Shown: one piece after another, positions 15,879 to 24,298 of the stretch
Layout of the letters: each line of letters starts with the position of its first letter
Numbering within the stretch: the first letter of the stretch is position 1
Assembly (NCBI GenBank): GCA_964503315.1
Contig: CAZCZL010000007.1
Coordinates: 147,805-211,804 of the forward strand
Reading direction: 5' to 3'
DNA from: FEB-12 sp964503315
GTDB lineage: Bacteria > Zixibacteria > MSB-5A5 > GN15 > FEB-12
Length of the DNA: 64,000 nucleotides
Translations under genes and position numbers: made by a program
The notes under the pieces: model-generated
Seen by the model: only the letters and a program-made list of their open reading frames with translations
The model's database searches: none
What the model was told of the DNA's origin: nothing

Positions 15879-15906
15879 GCCCACCATAAATGGTGGGGTA
15901 CGGTGA
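15879..15906 (+). repeat. Family F repeat (CCACCAT-AA-ATGGTGG)
   Basis: GCCCACCATAAATGGTGGGG followed by TACGGTGA. 7-bp perfect hairpin. Other copies at 46479 and 52324, same orientation. Confidence 0.75.
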
Positions 15907-15909
15907 TCG

Positions 15910-16578
15910 TTAGCCCGGCGTTGTAGAAGTGGAAGTGGAGTCGGGTTTGGGGCGCATTTTGTGGTGCGGTTGCGCGTACATCTCGGGCATCATCTCGAAC
16001 ATCGTGCGCGAGGAATCAGACCAGAAATAGTACGTGTGGTTGTTATGGACCAGATGCGGTGAGGTGGTAGCGGGGATAAAGCGCTGTAATGTCACCGGGT
16101 CGGTCAACGGGCCGCAGTACTTGGTCGGGTTTGCCCTGAAGGTGTTCATTTCGTCATAGGTCGCAAAGAGGAATGATTCATAGTTCATCACTATGCAATG
16201 CGCGGAGTCGAGCATGGCGTGGCTGGTGCTGTCCAAGTGTGACGTGACAGTCAGGCCGAGTTCAGTCAAGTAGCGTGAGGGGTCTTCCACGAAGACCTTC
16301 TGGCAGGGAGTTCAGCAGAAGCCGAGCGGTTTGCCATTCACGAAGAGTGGTGAGAGGCGCCGGTTGAGGGGGACTTTGCGGACGGGGCAGCGGTCGTTGA
16401 TGGTAAGCTGACCATCGGCATAACGCATCGGCGGATAGTCGAGGGTCGAGTCAGTGAACTCCGCTATACCGATATCGGCAAGCAATTGTGGCTGGGCTTG
16501 CTGTTCCTGGCCGCAGGCGATGAAGGTCGCAATAATCAGCGCAAACAGAATGAGAGGACGTGTGGTGGTGCGCCACAT
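15910..16578 (-). CDS. YHS-domain lipoprotein with in-frame UGA: candidate selenoprotein
   Basis: Read as one 222-aa gene with an internal TGA (16312-16314, codon 89). Start ATG 16576-16578 has AAAGGA 7 nt upstream. Signal peptide ends FIA-Cys22, a good lipobox. The first YHS module has Cys64 (CPV) and reads LGFC-[UGA]-TPCQ...DPSRYL; YHS domains typically have FCC-x2-C there, so UGA stands where the second Cys is expected and is followed by Cys92. The frame continues 133 codons through YHS-like segments (FATYDEMNTFRANPTKYCG; TDPVT ... YYFWSDSSRTMF), the last without Cys. A SECIS-like hairpin lies at 16281-16297. Alternatively a nonsense mutation. Likely metal handling outside the inner membrane (inference). 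Confidence 0.7.
16281..16297 (-). promoter_or_regulatory. SECIS-like hairpin downstream of the in-frame UGA
   Basis: In the mRNA, 14 nt separate the UGA from GGUCUUC-GUG-GAAGACC: a perfect 7-bp stem with a 3-nt loop that starts with G and contains GU, 22 nt after the UGA. Bacterial SECIS elements have a similar stem, a G early in the apical loop and about this spacing. Confidence 0.6.
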
Positions 16579-16623
16579 GGGTGAATCCTTTGGTGTTGGT
16601 GTCGAATGTGCCCGGTGATGGGG

Positions 16624-16653
16624 ATTATACCGGAAGTGGGGTGGGGAGTTGCA
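16624..16653 (-). promoter_or_regulatory. Probable promoter of the YHS lipoprotein gene
   Basis: Perfect minus-strand -10 TATAAT (16624-16629) with a C-rich spacer. The -35 (TGCAAC or nearby) is weak. Confidence 0.5.
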
Positions 16654-16666
16654 TAAAAAGTGAGGC

Positions 16667-16761
16667 GGGCAGACGAGGACGTCCGCCGCGCAAATGGATC
16701 GGGCAGACGAGGACGTCTGCCACGCAAATGGATTGGGCAGACGAGGATGTATGCCACGCAA
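16667..16761 (+). repeat. Tandem array of three family A hairpins, 34-bp period
   Basis: Units start at 16667, 16701 and 16735, each GGGCAGACGAGGA then CGTCTGC-like and (CG/CA)CGCAAA or similar, separated by TGGATC/TGGATT. Not a CRISPR: the spacers are only 6 bp and nearly identical. Confidence 0.85.
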
Positions 16762-16780
16762 GCGGTGTCAAAGGTCCGGC

Positions 16781-16809
16781 TTGACGGGCTCAACTCTTTG
16801 GGATATCTT
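16781..16809 (+). promoter_or_regulatory. Promoter of the glycan-gene cluster
   Basis: TTGACG (16781-16786), 17-bp spacer, TATCTT (16804-16809), about 90 nt before the first start codon. Confidence 0.65.
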
Positions 16810-16897
16810 CCGATGCAAGGAACGTCGACCGGCTAGCCGCATATAAGGATGGCGTCGGTCGCGGTCCGAAGAATCACATCAATCAGGGCAGAACAAC

Positions 16898-17866
16898 GTG
16901 GCAGAACGATATCCATTCAAAGTATCAGTGATAGTTCCGGCGATGAATGAGGAGGGGAATATCGATGAGTTCTGTCAGCAGTTTGACAAGATGCGCCAGG
17001 CGGCGCCGTTTGATGTCGAGCTGGTGTATGTCGATGATGGCTCAAGCGACGGCACCCAGCGGAAGATTATCGAGAATCAGAAGAGGTTTCCCTATGTCAA
17101 ATTGGGGGTACATCACCGGAATCGCGGGTTGACTGAAGCTTTGCAGACCGGGTTTGCGGTGGCGAGTGGTGATGTGTTTGTATTCTATCCGGCGGATCTT
17201 CAGTATCTCCCCGAAGATATCCCGGCTTTGGTGGCGCCACTAGCGGATGGCGCGGATATCTGTACCGGTTGGAAGCAGGGGAAATACAACAAGCGCTTTG
17301 TCTCGACGGTTTATAATTCATTCAGCCGATGGCTCTTTAATCTCAATGTGCATGATCTCAATTCGGTGAAGGCGTTTCGCCGCGAGGTAGTGGAGTCGAT
17401 ATTCCTGCGCAAAGACTGGCATCGCTATCTGGTGGTGTTGGCGGCGAACGAAGGGTATCGGGTGGCTGAGGAAAAGATCAGCCTCTACGAGCGGAAGTGG
17501 GGGAAAAGCAAGTTTTCGATATTCCGCATTCCGATAGGGGTGCTGGATATGCTGGCGGTGAAGTTCCAGATAACATTCGCGCGAAAACCGCTTCTCTACT
17601 TTGGACTGACTGGCGCGATACTGCTGTTTGGCGCGTTTCTGGTTGGTGTCTACGCGGTCTATGAACGGTATGTGATGGGGGTCGGGCAACGTCAGTGGCT
17701 GTACCTGGTGATCTTGCTCGCGTTTTTGGGGCTCAGCCTTTTCATGCTCGGATTTATGTCTGAGGGGCAGGCGGCAATGAAGGAAGAGCTGGCGGATCTT
17801 CGGAAGAAAACGAAGCAGATATTGGACGAAGTAAAGAGTCATTCCGGGAATAATCCAAAGTCCTGA
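16898..17866 (+). CDS. GT2 glycosyltransferase with C-terminal membrane anchor
   Basis: 322 aa, GTG start with only a weak AGGG upstream. GT-A fold: nucleotide-binding VDDGSSDGT and PADLQ in place of the DADLQ metal motif. About residues 225-290 hold two TM helices, as in polyprenyl-phosphate sugar transferases of the GtrB/ArnC type, and the tail is a charged helix. Probably loads a sugar onto a lipid carrier at the cytoplasmic face. First of five surface-glycan genes. Confidence 0.8.
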   Translation: MAERYPFKVSVIVPAMNEEGNIDEFCQQFDKMRQAAPFDVELVYVDDGSSDGTQRKIIENQKRFPYVKLGVHHRNRGLTEALQTGFAVASGDVFVFYPADLQYLPEDIPALVAPLADGADICTGWKQGKYNKRFVSTVYNSFSRWLFNLNVHDLNSVKAFRREVVESIFLRKDWHRYLVVLAANEGYRVAEEKISLYERKWGKSKFSIFRIPIGVLDMLAVKFQITFARKPLLYFGLTGAILLFGAFLVGVYAVYERYVMGVGQRQWLYLVILLAFLGLSLFMLGFMSEGQAAMKEELADLRKKTKQILDEVKSHSGNNPKS

Positions 17867-17978
17867 TTTTCGGTATAACCCCCAAAAGACAAATCAGTTG
17901 CCGGAAATGGCCCGGTTGCGTATGTTCTCCCCGGACCAGATATCTCTATGACCTTACACAGCCTACAGGAGCCGATCG

Positions 17979-20423
17979 ATGGTTAAGAAAGCCAGGCCGG
18001 CGGGGGCACCCCGGGCCGCCCGCAGTTCATCGTTTGATTTTGAAGGGTCGCGCTGGTTTGTGCCGGTGATGTTCCTGGTGATCCTGATCGGGCTGGTGAC
18101 GCTGTTCGGTGAGTTCATTTTCTCGGACAAGATGCTGGATAGCTCCGATACGATCCAAGCGGGGATGTTTTTCCGATCATTCATAGTCAACTATTTCAAT
18201 GAGCATGGTTCGATACCGGTCTGGAATCCGTACATCTTTGGCGGGATGCCGTATATCGACGCGTTTCACGGGGATATTTTCTATCCGCTCTCAGTGATCA
18301 AGTTCTTCATGGATACGCATCGGTTTTTGGGGATGGTGCTGGTACTGCATATCTACCTGGCGGGGATCTTCATGTATCTCTGCGCGCGGCAGTTCAAACT
18401 GTCGAAGGTAGCCTCGCTCTTTTCAGCAATCGGGTATATGTTCGCAGCGTATCTTGTTTCGATGGTGTCGCCGGGGCATGACGGTAAGATGTATGTGACC
18501 GCGCTTTTCCCACTGGCGATGCTGTTTCTTGACCGGACGCTCGAGCGTCGGCCATTCCTCAACAGCACGATACTTGGGTTGGTGATCGGGTTGATCATCC
18601 TGACGCCGCACGTGCAGTTGGCGTATTACGCGCTCTGGTCGATGGCCCTCTATACGGTGTACAGACTCGTCCTGATGTATCTCAAGGATAAGAATTTGAG
18701 GCCGATCGCGACGACCGGTTCGTTGGTCGTGTATGCGGTAGTGATTGGCGTTTTGTTGTCGGCGATCCAGTTTTATCCGGGGTATCAGTACACGACGGAG
18801 TTTTCGCCGCGCGCGGATTCGAAGCGGGGGTGGGACTGGGCGACGTCGTGGTCGATGCATGCCGAGGAAGCGGCCTCGCTGGTGCTTCCGGAGTTCGCCG
18901 GGACCGCGGACAAGGATGGGAAGGCGTATTACTGGGGGAAGAACTATTTCAAGGATAATTCCGAATCGATCTGCGTATCGGTCTTTTTCATCGGTTTGAT
19001 GGGGATGTTGTTTGTGCGGCGGAAGGAGATATACTTCTTCGCCGGGCTGGCATTTTTCGCGCTATTGTACGCGCTGGGAGGGTCGACGCCGGTCTTTTAT
19101 ATCTTCTACTATCTCGTGCCATTGGTGAAATCGTTACGCGCGCCTTCGACGATCATGTTTGTATTCAGTTTCTCAATGGCGCTGGTGGCTGGGATGACCC
19201 TGCAGTATTTCATGGATAAGCGTCAGGAATCGCCGGAGCGCGAGAAGAAGTTGAATTACTATCTGCTGGGATTCCCGGCGTTTTCGCTGTTGTTGGCATT
19301 GGCTTTTTCGGCGGCAGGGAAGGGGATGCTGTCATTCTGGACATCTATCTTCTACAGTGAAGCACCGAGCGAGATGATCCAGAAAGGGGTGAGCAAGCTC
19401 GACCTGGCGTATATGAATCTTCCGCAGATACAGACGGGAGCCTGGTTCGCGTTTCTGTTTGTCACGATCGCGGCGGTCTGCATCTGGATGTTCCGGTCAG
19501 GGAAAGCCGGGACCGGCATTCTGGTGGCGCTGCTGTTTGTGCCGATGCTTGAAGGGATGAGATTCAACGGGCGGTTCATTGATACGTTTGATCCGAACAC
19601 GATCTGGGGTCCGAATCCGGTGGTGAACTATCTCAAGGAGAACGCGGAGAACCGCCGGGTGCTCAATCTGACCAAGATACAGGATGACGTACTGCCGTAT
19701 CACGGGATCGAAGTGGTGACCGGCTATCACGGCAACCAGCTTCGGTGGTACGACGATCTGCTGGGTGGCCCGCAGTTGACAACCCTGCAGAATCAGGAAC
19801 GTCCGTACAATCCGCGATTCCTGAATCTGGCAGGGATGGGGTTCTATATCACGCCGGCAGACCAACGGATGCCGGATGGGTTCTTCGGGCCGCAACCCTC
19901 GGTTGCGCGGGTGTCGGATCGGACTCAGCAGGTCTGGGAGAATCCGAACGCGTATCCGCGGGCCTATCTGGTCGGGCAGTACAAAGTCGTTCCCGACCGC
20001 AAGGATATCTATCCGCAGGTGTTGAACGGGGTGGAGGACCTTCGGCAGATGACCTACCTGGAGAAGGAGCCGGGGATGGCGATCTCTCCGGAGTTTGCTC
20101 CCGGGGATTCCGCCTGGGTGATCTATCATGGGGTGGATTCGGTGGCGGTTGGGGTACAGACCAGCTCGAACAAACTGCTGATCTTGACCGATGTCTATTA
20201 CGATTCGTGGCATCCGATGGTGGATGGGAAGCCGGCGGAGTTGTTGCGGTCGTACGGGGCATTCCGGGCGGTAGCGGTACCGGCGGGGAGCCGCGAGGTG
20301 ACATTCACATACGAGTCATCGCGGTACGCGACCGGCAAGTGGGTGACCTGGTTGACATCATTGTACATAGTGGGTATTATTGGCTTCCATGAAACGAAAC
20401 GTCGGATGACAAAACGGGCATAG
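17979..20423 (+). CDS. YfhO-family polytopic membrane protein (GT-C-like)
   Basis: 814 aa. Short basic N-terminus, then about 12-14 TM helices, and a soluble region over about residues 540-775 (LKENAENRRVLNLTK ... VVPDRKDIYP) before a last TM segment. The loop after TM1 (DSSDTIQAGMFF ... WNPYIFGGMPY) is typical of YfhO/GT-C proteins that use lipid-linked sugars. AGGAG lies about 9 nt before the ATG. Between two glycosyltransferases that could make its lipid-linked donor (inference). A weak internal promoter (TTGCCG/TATGTT) is possible at 17898-17926. Confidence 0.8.
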   Translation: MVKKARPAGAPRAARSSSFDFEGSRWFVPVMFLVILIGLVTLFGEFIFSDKMLDSSDTIQAGMFFRSFIVNYFNEHGSIPVWNPYIFGGMPYIDAFHGDIFYPLSVIKFFMDTHRFLGMVLVLHIYLAGIFMYLCARQFKLSKVASLFSAIGYMFAAYLVSMVSPGHDGKMYVTALFPLAMLFLDRTLERRPFLNSTILGLVIGLIILTPHVQLAYYALWSMALYTVYRLVLMYLKDKNLRPIATTGSLVVYAVVIGVLLSAIQFYPGYQYTTEFSPRADSKRGWDWATSWSMHAEEAASLVLPEFAGTADKDGKAYYWGKNYFKDNSESICVSVFFIGLMGMLFVRRKEIYFFAGLAFFALLYALGGSTPVFYIFYYLVPLVKSLRAPSTIMFVFSFSMALVAGMTLQYFMDKRQESPEREKKLNYYLLGFPAFSLLLALAFSAAGKGMLSFWTSIFYSEAPSEMIQKGVSKLDLAYMNLPQIQTGAWFAFLFVTIAAVCIWMFRSGKAGTGILVALLFVPMLEGMRFNGRFIDTFDPNTIWGPNPVVNYLKENAENRRVLNLTKIQDDVLPYHGIEVVTGYHGNQLRWYDDLLGGPQLTTLQNQERPYNPRFLNLAGMGFYITPADQRMPDGFFGPQPSVARVSDRTQQVWENPNAYPRAYLVGQYKVVPDRKDIYPQVLNGVEDLRQMTYLEKEPGMAISPEFAPGDSAWVIYHGVDSVAVGVQTSSNKLLILTDVYYDSWHPMVDGKPAELLRSYGAFRAVAVPAGSREVTFTYESSRYATGKWVTWLTSLYIVGIIGFHETKRRMTKRA

Positions 20424-20433
20424 GACAGACAGC

Positions 20434-21162
20434 ATGGCTCATACGCAACGCGCACTGATCATTTTCCCCACCTACAACGAACGGGACAATATCGAGAAGA
20501 TCGTTCACGCGGTATTACCGATGGACCCGCGGATCAATGTGTTGATCGTGGATGACAATTCGCCCGACGGGACGGGGGAGATCGCGGACCGCCTGGCGTC
20601 GCAGGAATCCAAGGTGCATGTGCTGCACCGGGAGAAAAAGGAAGGGTTGGGGCGCGCGTATATCGCCGGATTCAAATGGGCGATCGAGCAGAAGTTTGAT
20701 TTCATTTTCGAGATGGACGCGGATTTTTCGCACGGGCCTGAGTATATCCGCGACTTTCTGCGCGAGATACAGAACCATGATCTGGTGATCGGGTCGCGCT
20801 ATATTTCGGGAGTGAATGTCATCAACTGGCCGATGTCGCGTCTGTTGTTGTCGTATTACGCCAATGCGTATACCCGGGTGATAACCGGGTTGCCGCTCAG
20901 AGACGCGACCGGCGGGTTCAAATGTTTCCGTCGGGAAGTGCTCGAGGCGATAGACCTTGACGACGTGCGGTCATCCGGATATTCGTTCCAGATAGAGATG
21001 TCGATGCGGGCATGGAAGAAGAAGTTCCGCATCAAAGAGATCCCGATCATTTTCGTGGATCGGGTCGCGGGGACATCGAAGATGTCCAAGCGGATAGTGC
21101 GCGAAGCGATCTGGATGGTCTGGTTGCTTCGCATACGAGCGATGTTCGGCAAATTCAACTGA
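20434..21162 (+). CDS. Polyprenol-phosphate mannosyltransferase-like (DPM1-type) GT2 enzyme
   Basis: 242 aa. Short DPM1-type enzyme lacking membrane helices. Motifs: FPTYNERDNIEKIV at the N-terminus, VDDNSPDGT nucleotide site, EMDADFSHGPE metal site, and GSRYISGV / ATGGFKCFRREVL further on. Expected to make polyprenyl-phosphate mannose or a similar sugar. Starts 10 nt after the YfhO gene. Confidence 0.88.
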   Translation: MAHTQRALIIFPTYNERDNIEKIVHAVLPMDPRINVLIVDDNSPDGTGEIADRLASQESKVHVLHREKKEGLGRAYIAGFKWAIEQKFDFIFEMDADFSHGPEYIRDFLREIQNHDLVIGSRYISGVNVINWPMSRLLLSYYANAYTRVITGLPLRDATGGFKCFRREVLEAIDLDDVRSSGYSFQIEMSMRAWKKKFRIKEIPIIFVDRVAGTSKMSKRIVREAIWMVWLLRIRAMFGKFN

Positions 21163-21172
21163 GCCGTGCAGT

Positions 21173-22042
21173 GTGGCAGAGTCTGACAGTCTATCCATAA
21201 TCATCGTTACGTGTAATTCGGCGGGGCCGTTGATCGAATGCCTTCGCTCACTACCGGACGCTGCGCCGGAGATAGATCAAGAGATCATCATCGTTGACAA
21301 CGGATCTACCGACGAGATTGCGGCGGTGGTCGCGAAGATCTGTCCCGAGGCCAGCCTAATTCAATTGGATAAGAATCGGGGATTCGCTGCGGCGTGCAAT
21401 GTCGGGGTATCGAAGGCGAGGGGAGAGTGGCTGCTCTTTCTCAATCCGGATTGCGTGCTCGATCCCGGCTCAGTAACGCGCCTGCTTGCGGCGATGCAGA
21501 GATACCAGCATGTCGGGCTGGCAACAATGCGGTTGAGAAATTCTGATAGATCATTCCAAGCGAACTGCCGGAATTTCCCGACAGTGACCAATCTGCTTTT
21601 TTCGCGCGGCTCGGTAATGGGGAGTCTGATATGGGAGAAACTGAGTTCGAAAGCGACTGTTTACACGCTCCCTGATTACAGTGATGTGACGATCGTGCCC
21701 GCCGTGTCGGCGACGGCGATGGGGATATCCCGCAGATTATTTCAGGCGCTGAAAGGATTCGACGAACGGTTCTTCCTGTACATGGAGGATACCGATCTGT
21801 CGTACCGCGCATATCTGCATAAACGTCAGAATATCTTCGTACCGGAAGCGGGGGCGGTGCATGGGTGGGGGAGCGGCGCGGAAGGCGGGAAAGTGTTCCG
21901 GGCGTGGCACCATCATCAGTCGGTCTGGCGCTACTTTCTGAAACATCAACCGACCGGATTCGCGCTGATAATCCTTCCAGCGATACTGATGCTGAATTTC
22001 CTGCTGGTCTGTCTGCTGCCGGGGAGGAAGAGAACGGCATGA
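21173..22042 (+). CDS. GT2 glycosyltransferase, rhamnosyltransferase-like
   Basis: 289 aa, GTG start 10 nt after the previous stop, with no clear Shine-Dalgarno sequence. N-terminal IIIVTCNSAGPLIECLRSL and VDNGSTDE nucleotide site, NRGFAAACNVG, and LNPDCVL for the metal motif. DERFFLYMEDTDLSYRA is characteristic of WbbL/rhamnosyl-type GT2. A C-terminal hydrophobic stretch (ALIILPAILMLNFLLVCLL) may tether it to the membrane. Overlaps the next gene by 4 nt. Confidence 0.82.
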   Translation: MAESDSLSIIIVTCNSAGPLIECLRSLPDAAPEIDQEIIIVDNGSTDEIAAVVAKICPEASLIQLDKNRGFAAACNVGVSKARGEWLLFLNPDCVLDPGSVTRLLAAMQRYQHVGLATMRLRNSDRSFQANCRNFPTVTNLLFSRGSVMGSLIWEKLSSKATVYTLPDYSDVTIVPAVSATAMGISRRLFQALKGFDERFFLYMEDTDLSYRAYLHKRQNIFVPEAGAVHGWGSGAEGGKVFRAWHHHQSVWRYFLKHQPTGFALIILPAILMLNFLLVCLLPGRKRTA

Positions 22043-23109
22043 CGATAGCGCAGGGAGCGATATTTGTCGGTGTGGCGTTCGCGCTGGGGATTCTGCTGGT
22101 GCCGATCCTGATCCGGCTTGGGCATAGATACCGATTACTCGATTTTCCCGGAAAACATAAACGTCACAAAACGCCGGTGCCATTGATGGGTGGGACCGCG
22201 CTGTTAATGGCCGTGTGGGGGGCAGTTGGGGCTGGATTTCTTTTCGCTCCTGAGTTGTTGGGAGAGTTGGCACCTCAGATACCGTACCTGCTGGGTGGCG
22301 CGCTGGTGATATATCTGGTGGGGTTGATAGATGATCTTCGGCCATTGTCGGCCTGGTTGAAACTTGGAGCGCAGGCGGCGGCGGGGATGATACTGTTTGC
22401 CGGAGGATTGAAGATCGATCCACTTTCTATTCCGTTCTATGGACAGGTGTCGCTGGGTGATTGGTCGATCATTCTGTCGGTGCTCTGGGTGATCGGTCTC
22501 ACGAATAGTATTAATCTGATCGATGGGTTGGATGGATTGGCGGCGGGAGTGTCGCTAGTAGGGGTGATAACGATGGCGGTCGTCGGGTCGCTGTACTCGA
22601 TCGGAGTCGCGCTGGTGTTCGCGTTTGCGTTGATAGGATTTCTGCCGGCGTTTTTGATATTCAATCGTTATCCGGCGAAGATATTTCTGGGGGATTCGGG
22701 TTCGCTACAAATAGGGTATTATTTTGCGGTGCTCTCGTTGATGGTGCCGTTGAAGTCATATACCGCCGCGGCGTTGTATCTTCCGTTGCTGGCCCTGGGA
22801 GTGCCGTTGATGGAGACAGGTGTTTCGACCCTGCGGAGATTAATGAGCGGGAGGAATGTGATGCGGGCGGACAGGCGTCATCTGTTTCACTATCTGTCGA
22901 TGGCGGGGATGTCTCCACGGATGGTGGTCTGGGTGTTCTGGCTGCTGTCGGTGCTGTTTGGCGGGTTTGCCGTGGCTATGTACTTCTGGAACAGGCGGTT
23001 AGTCTTCACCGGCCTGGTTCTTTTTATGGTTGTTATTTTCGGTGGGTTCCATATCTTTATGGCCAGCCAGTCCAGGTCCGGGCGAAATCGTCCGGGTCAG
23101 GGCCGGTGA
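22039..23109 (+). CDS. WecA/MraY-family undecaprenyl-phosphate sugar-1-phosphate transferase
   Basis: 356 aa from ATG 22039, overlapping the previous stop (ATGA) with GGGGAGGAAGAG upstream. About ten TM helices. Family motifs: FPGKHKRHKTPVPLMGG, the DDLRPLS Asp pair, NSINLIDGLDGLAAG and FLGDSGSLQIGYYFA. Transfers HexNAc-1-P from UDP-sugar to undecaprenyl phosphate. The C-terminal HLFHYL motif and the company of glycosyltransferases favour a WecA/TagO-like role over peptidoglycan MraY. Confidence 0.88.
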   Translation: MTIAQGAIFVGVAFALGILLVPILIRLGHRYRLLDFPGKHKRHKTPVPLMGGTALLMAVWGAVGAGFLFAPELLGELAPQIPYLLGGALVIYLVGLIDDLRPLSAWLKLGAQAAAGMILFAGGLKIDPLSIPFYGQVSLGDWSIILSVLWVIGLTNSINLIDGLDGLAAGVSLVGVITMAVVGSLYSIGVALVFAFALIGFLPAFLIFNRYPAKIFLGDSGSLQIGYYFAVLSLMVPLKSYTAAALYLPLLALGVPLMETGVSTLRRLMSGRNVMRADRRHLFHYLSMAGMSPRMVVWVFWLLSVLFGGFAVAMYFWNRRLVFTGLVLFMVVIFGGFHIFMASQSRSGRNRPGQGR

Positions 23110-23116
23110 TTATTTT

Positions 23117-24103
23117 ATGGCTACAAAACAGCAGGTAAAGATGGCAGACGGATCCTACTTAGAATTCGAACGCCCGATTCAGGAGCTCGAGAAGAAGATC
23201 TCGGATATGAAGGACTTCTCGGCCGGGGAGAATATTGAACTTTCCGGCGAGATAGCTTCGCTCGAGAAGAAACTCGAACGGCTCCGCAGTGATATCTACT
23301 CCGGGTTGACCCGCTGGCAGCGGGTGCAAATCTCCCGTCACCCAAAACGTCCATACACCCTCGACTATATCAACCTGATGTGCACTGATTTTATCGAGTT
23401 GCACGGGGACCGGTATTTCGCTGATGATAAAGCGATGGTTGGCGGTTTCGCCACGCTCGACGGGATTCAGGTGGTAGTGGTCGGCCAGCAAAAGGGGCGG
23501 GACACCAAGCAGAAGCTGGCGCGGAATTTCGGGATGGCTCATCCGGAGGGGTATCGGAAAGCGCGTCGGTTGTTCGCGCTGGCAGACAAGTTCAAACTTC
23601 CCATAGTCATTCTGATAGATACGCCGGGGGCATTTCCCGGTATCGGGGCGGAAGAGCGCGGCCAGGCCGAGGCGATCGCGAAGAATATCCAGGTGATGTT
23701 CGAGTTGAAGGTCCCGATCGTGGTGGTGATCATCGGCGAGGGAGCATCGGGTGGAGCGCTGGGGATCGGGATCGGCGATCAGGTCTTGATGTTGGAGCAT
23801 TCGTGGTATTCGGTGATATCCCCGGAAGGATGCGCGGCGATCTTGTGGCGGGATGCCGCCAAGGCGCCTGACGCGGCGGAGGCGTTAAAGCCGACCGCGG
23901 AAGACCTTCTGGCCCTGGGGATAATCGACCGGATCATCCCGGAGCCACCGGGTGGGGCGCATAATGACCCGGAAGAAGCGGCCCGGCTGGTGAAGGCTGA
24001 ATTGGCGACCACGCTCAAGGTTTTGATGCAGAAACCGCTTGAGGTTCTGTTGAAAGAGCGCCTCGAAAAGTACCGTCGGATGGGTGTTTTCGAGGAACGA
24101 TAG
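23117..24103 (+). CDS. accA: Acetyl-CoA carboxylase carboxyltransferase subunit alpha
   Basis: 328 aa. With AccD it transfers the carboxyl group from biotin carrier to acetyl-CoA. LEFERPIQELEKKISDM matches the AccA N-terminus. RHPKRPYTLDYI, LHGDRYFADDKAMVGG, IDTPGAFPGIGAEERGQAEAIA and GEGASGGALGI form the CoA/carboxybiotin site. An alternative ATG at 23141 is possible. Follows the WecA-like gene by 7 nt and leads into a Trm112-like protein gene. accD is not in the window. Confidence 0.95.
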   Translation: MATKQQVKMADGSYLEFERPIQELEKKISDMKDFSAGENIELSGEIASLEKKLERLRSDIYSGLTRWQRVQISRHPKRPYTLDYINLMCTDFIELHGDRYFADDKAMVGGFATLDGIQVVVVGQQKGRDTKQKLARNFGMAHPEGYRKARRLFALADKFKLPIVILIDTPGAFPGIGAEERGQAEAIAKNIQVMFELKVPIVVVIIGEGASGGALGIGIGDQVLMLEHSWYSVISPEGCAAILWRDAAKAPDAAEALKPTAEDLLALGIIDRIIPEPPGGAHNDPEEAARLVKAELATTLKVLMQKPLEVLLKERLEKYRRMGVFEER

Positions 24104-24114
24104 AAAGGAATTTG

Positions 24115-24291
24115 ATGGGATTGCCGAAGAACTTATTGGAGAAGCTGGCCTGCCCGCAGTGCAAGGGGAGCCTGGTTTATCGCGAGGGCGAGAACCGGCT
24201 TGAGTGCGCGGCGTGCAGGTTGAGTTATCCGGTGGTTGACGGAGTCCCTGTTCTGTTGGTAGACGAGGCGAAGAGCCTCGGAAAAGGATAG
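24115..24291 (+). CDS. Trm112/YcaR-like small zinc-ribbon protein
   Basis: 58 aa, starting MGLPKNLLEKLACPQCKG. Two knuckles, CPQC and CAAC, plus the SYPVVDGVPVLLVDEA ending typical of the Trm112/YcaR family. AAAGGA lies 5 nt before the ATG. It sits between accA (12 nt) and the EIIA gene (8 nt), so it is probably co-transcribed. Family members act as small Zn proteins or methyltransferase activators; the bacterial role is poorly known. Confidence 0.85.
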   Translation: MGLPKNLLEKLACPQCKGSLVYREGENRLECAACRLSYPVVDGVPVLLVDEAKSLGKG

Positions 24292-24298
24292 AGTTGGG

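Noticed and set aside
16667..16761. Regularly spaced repeats resembling a CRISPR array
   Set aside because: Only three units, self-complementary, with 6-bp near-identical spacers and no cas genes. They are tandem family A hairpins.
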